64,000 nucleotides of DNA, from the NCBI GenBank assembly GCA_902774815.1, contig CACYJV010000016.1, positions 1-64,000 of the forward strand. The letters run 5' to 3'. The position numbers and the translations under genes were made by a program. This stretch comes from an uncultured Prevotellaceae bacterium. Lineage in GTDB: Bacteria > Bacteroidota > Bacteroidia > Bacteroidales > Bacteroidaceae. Position 1 is the stretch's first letter, and every line of letters starts with the position of its first letter. The notes under the pieces were generated by a model, which saw only the letters and a program-made list of their open reading frames with translations, did not search any database and had not been told where the DNA came from. Below are positions 62,641 to 64,000 of the stretch, piece by piece.

Positions 62641-63090
62641 CTACTCGTCCACTTTGGGCAGCAATTGGCTCACGTCGCGACCCAGCTTGCGCAGCTCTCG
62701 CACCGCTGTCGACGACACACTAGCGAGTCCAGGCTCAGCCATGACGAGCAAAGTTTCCAGTCCTGACAGCATGCGATTGAGGTCTGCTTGCTCGCGTTCG
62801 TACTCGAAGTCGCGCACCGAGCGCACCCCTTTCACCACGAAACGCGCCTCATAGCGTTGCGCCAGGTCAACAGTCAGCCCATCATAGGCCACCACGACAA
62901 CACGTTCATCACCCGCATAGAGTCGGTTGATGGCAGCCACACGTTCCTCAGCCGTGGCCTCTGGATGCTTGGCTTCGTTGCGCCCCACACCGATAACGAG
63001 CCGGTCGAAGAGCGGCAACACACGCTCTACCACCGATTGATGACCGATGGTGAACGGGTCGAATGTGCCTACGAAAAGTCCTGTCTTCAT
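62641..63090 (-). CDS. coaD: Phosphopantetheine adenylyltransferase
   Basis: 149 residues. Fourth step of coenzyme A synthesis: joins ATP and 4'-phosphopantetheine. Nucleotidyltransferase signature GLFVGTFDPFTIGHQSVV at the N terminus, KHPEATAEERV, FVVKGVRSVRDFEYE, and SVSSTAVREL at the C terminus. Two ATGs (63093, 63090) lie only 8-12 bases after the -7 box TATTTTTG (63109-63102), so the message is almost leaderless; I used the second ATG to give the family start MKTGLF. Confidence 0.95.
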   Translation of the reverse strand: MKTGLFVGTFDPFTIGHQSVVERVLPLFDRLVIGVGRNEAKHPEATAEERVAAINRLYAGDERVVVVAYDGLTVDLAQRYEARFVVKGVRSVRDFEYEREQADLNRMLSGLETLLVMAEPGLASVSSTAVRELRKLGRDVSQLLPKVDE

Positions 63091-63244
63091 CATACTGACT
63101 GCAAAAATAGGTATTCTTTTCAGAATTACGGCACGTTCTTTACATTTTTTAATAAAAAAAGGCGTTACCGATGGGCTGTTAATCAATTTCTTTTACTAAA
63201 TTTGCAGTCGCAGAACACCCCCATCCCTCTAAATAGACCTACGA

Positions 63245-64000
63245 ATGAAACCACTAAACGGCTCACTCCTCATGCTTCTTGCGGCAGCCATGTTGTTGAC
63301 CACTGCCTGCAACAGAACCGCTATAAACGCGACCAACGACGAGCACCGCAGCGAAATCGACAGCGTGGTGCGCTCAACCCTAAACCCCGACAGCCTGCTT
63401 AACATCATCAAAGCCTACAAGACCACGAAGGACTTGCTTGGCGAAGCTATGGCCTATCGGGCACTTGGAAAGGTTCATCGCGACAACAGCAACTTCACAG
63501 AGGCCATCAAGTACCACGAACAAGGCGTACGACTGGCCACCAATGCCACTGACACCATAGAATTGGTGCAGAACCTTAACAACCTGAGCACAGACTATCG
63601 CCGGCTGGGTATGCTTGATATGGCTTCCGAATACCATTACAATGCGCTCAACCTCTGTATGCAATACACCGATAAAACCAGTGACTTGGCACGCAAAAAC
63701 CTAACCATTTCACTCAACGGACTGGGCAATGTCCACCTGCAACTGGGAAATGATGAGGTGGCCGACAGCATCTTCCGAATCGCACTGGCCACCGAGCGCT
63801 CGCTAGGAAGTGCCCTTGGCATGGCCATCAACTATGCCAACCTGGGCGCAGTCTTTGAAAATCGGGGCATGGACGACTCTGCTCACGTCTATTACCAGTA
63901 CTCTCTCGATTACAATCGCAAGGCAGGATCGGCACTTGGCATTGGTTTGTGCCACAATCACTTTGGAATGATTGCCGAACGGAAAGGCCTTATCTCCCAA
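63245..64000 (+). CDS. TPR-repeat lipoprotein, cut by the window end
   Basis: The frame is open from the ATG at 63245 to the last base. The N terminus is a lipoprotein signal (MKPLNGSLLMLLAAAMLLTTAC, cysteine 22). Then tetratricopeptide repeats follow: AYRALGKVHRDNSNFTEAIK, NLNNLSTDYRRLGMLDMASE, SLNGLGNVHLQLGNDEVADS, AINYANLGAVFENRGMDDSA. Lipoproteins of this build in Bacteroidetes often continue into a membrane segment and a DNA-binding or histidine-kinase domain, which would lie outside the window. The -7 box TAAATTTG is at 63197-63204. It is divergent from coaD. Confidence 0.85.
   Translation, partial: MKPLNGSLLMLLAAAMLLTTACNRTAINATNDEHRSEIDSVVRSTLNPDSLLNIIKAYKTTKDLLGEAMAYRALGKVHRDNSNFTEAIKYHEQGVRLATNATDTIELVQNLNNLSTDYRRLGMLDMASEYHYNALNLCMQYTDKTSDLARKNLTISLNGLGNVHLQLGNDEVADSIFRIALATERSLGSALGMAINYANLGAVFENRGMDDSAHVYYQYSLDYNRKAGSALGIGLCHNHFGMIAERKGLISQ

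Noticed and set aside
1-64000. tRNA, rRNA, intact insertion sequences or prophage genes
   Set aside because: I looked in all gaps and saw no cloverleaf, rRNA or transposase gene that could be supported.

Overview
The window looks like chromosomal DNA of an anaerobic member of the Bacteroidales, most likely a Prevotella-type species. Reasons: many starts are preceded by the Bacteroidetes -7 element TAnnTTTG with little or no Shine-Dalgarno; families typical of the phylum occur (DUF2851, DUF3332, WbqC, large LepB, four-helix bundle protein, AAA_28-CYTH fusion); and seven secreted proteins end in a short sorting-type tail of the form YDLxGR...LPKGIYIVxGKKxVVK. All assignments come from reading the sequence and knowledge of families; no database search was run.

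Layout. 1-5300 is a repeat-rich, gene-poor accessory stretch: a protein fragment, a P-loop ATPase with operator-like palindromes, a membrane-anchored DNA-binding-like protein, then about 2 kb of hairpins, short dispersed repeats, a probable small RNA and a 22-bp periodic array. 5342-10579 holds a DUF3332 lipoprotein, the dapB-lepB-wbqC operon and a DUF2851 gene. 10711-24193 carries large secreted proteins (FIVAR/DUF4859 adhesin-like protein, M16 peptidase, endonuclease I, M6 metalloprotease, dockerin protein) and a methyltransferase. 24385-32980 has an OmpA porin, an acyltransferase-like protein, a four-helix bundle protein, parE, an S41 protease and deaD. 33008-47687 alternates degradative secreted proteins (PL11 rhamnogalacturonan lyase, two HExxH proteins, a second giant multidomain protein) with dusB, a partial second ybeY and a LolA-like protein. 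47988-56929 contains dprA, a flavodiiron protein, two acyltransferase-3 membrane proteins, a LOG-family protein, a zincin and an esterase. 56999-64000 contains the succinate dehydrogenase/fumarate reductase operon, an AAA_28-CYTH protein, ybeY, coaD and the start of a TPR lipoprotein.

How it works together. The secreted enzymes suggest a polysaccharide-, protein- and DNA-scavenging lifestyle with fumarate respiration (SdhCAB) and oxygen/NO defence (flavodiiron protein). No type IX secretion machinery is in the window, so the tailed proteins depend on genes elsewhere.

The most unusual content is repeat biology. (1) A GC-rich palindromic element with 26-33 bp perfect terminal inverted repeats sits in frame, in the same orientation and reading frame, inside two unrelated genes (wbqC and a methyltransferase), with degenerate pieces in a third gene and one intergenic copy. 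(2) Arrays of a degenerate motif near AAGCWATGCTT recur with an almost exact 22-bp period at three intergenic sites, and a fourth 22-bp array of different sequence merges into about 250 bp of A-tracts phased near 11 bp. (3) Other short repeats also enter coding sequence: five 14-bp units in an M16 peptidase, and an ATTGAAAATGGA-type repeat in the C-terminal linkers of three secreted proteins. (4) A promoter-bearing repeat of about 35 bp recurs at least seven times.
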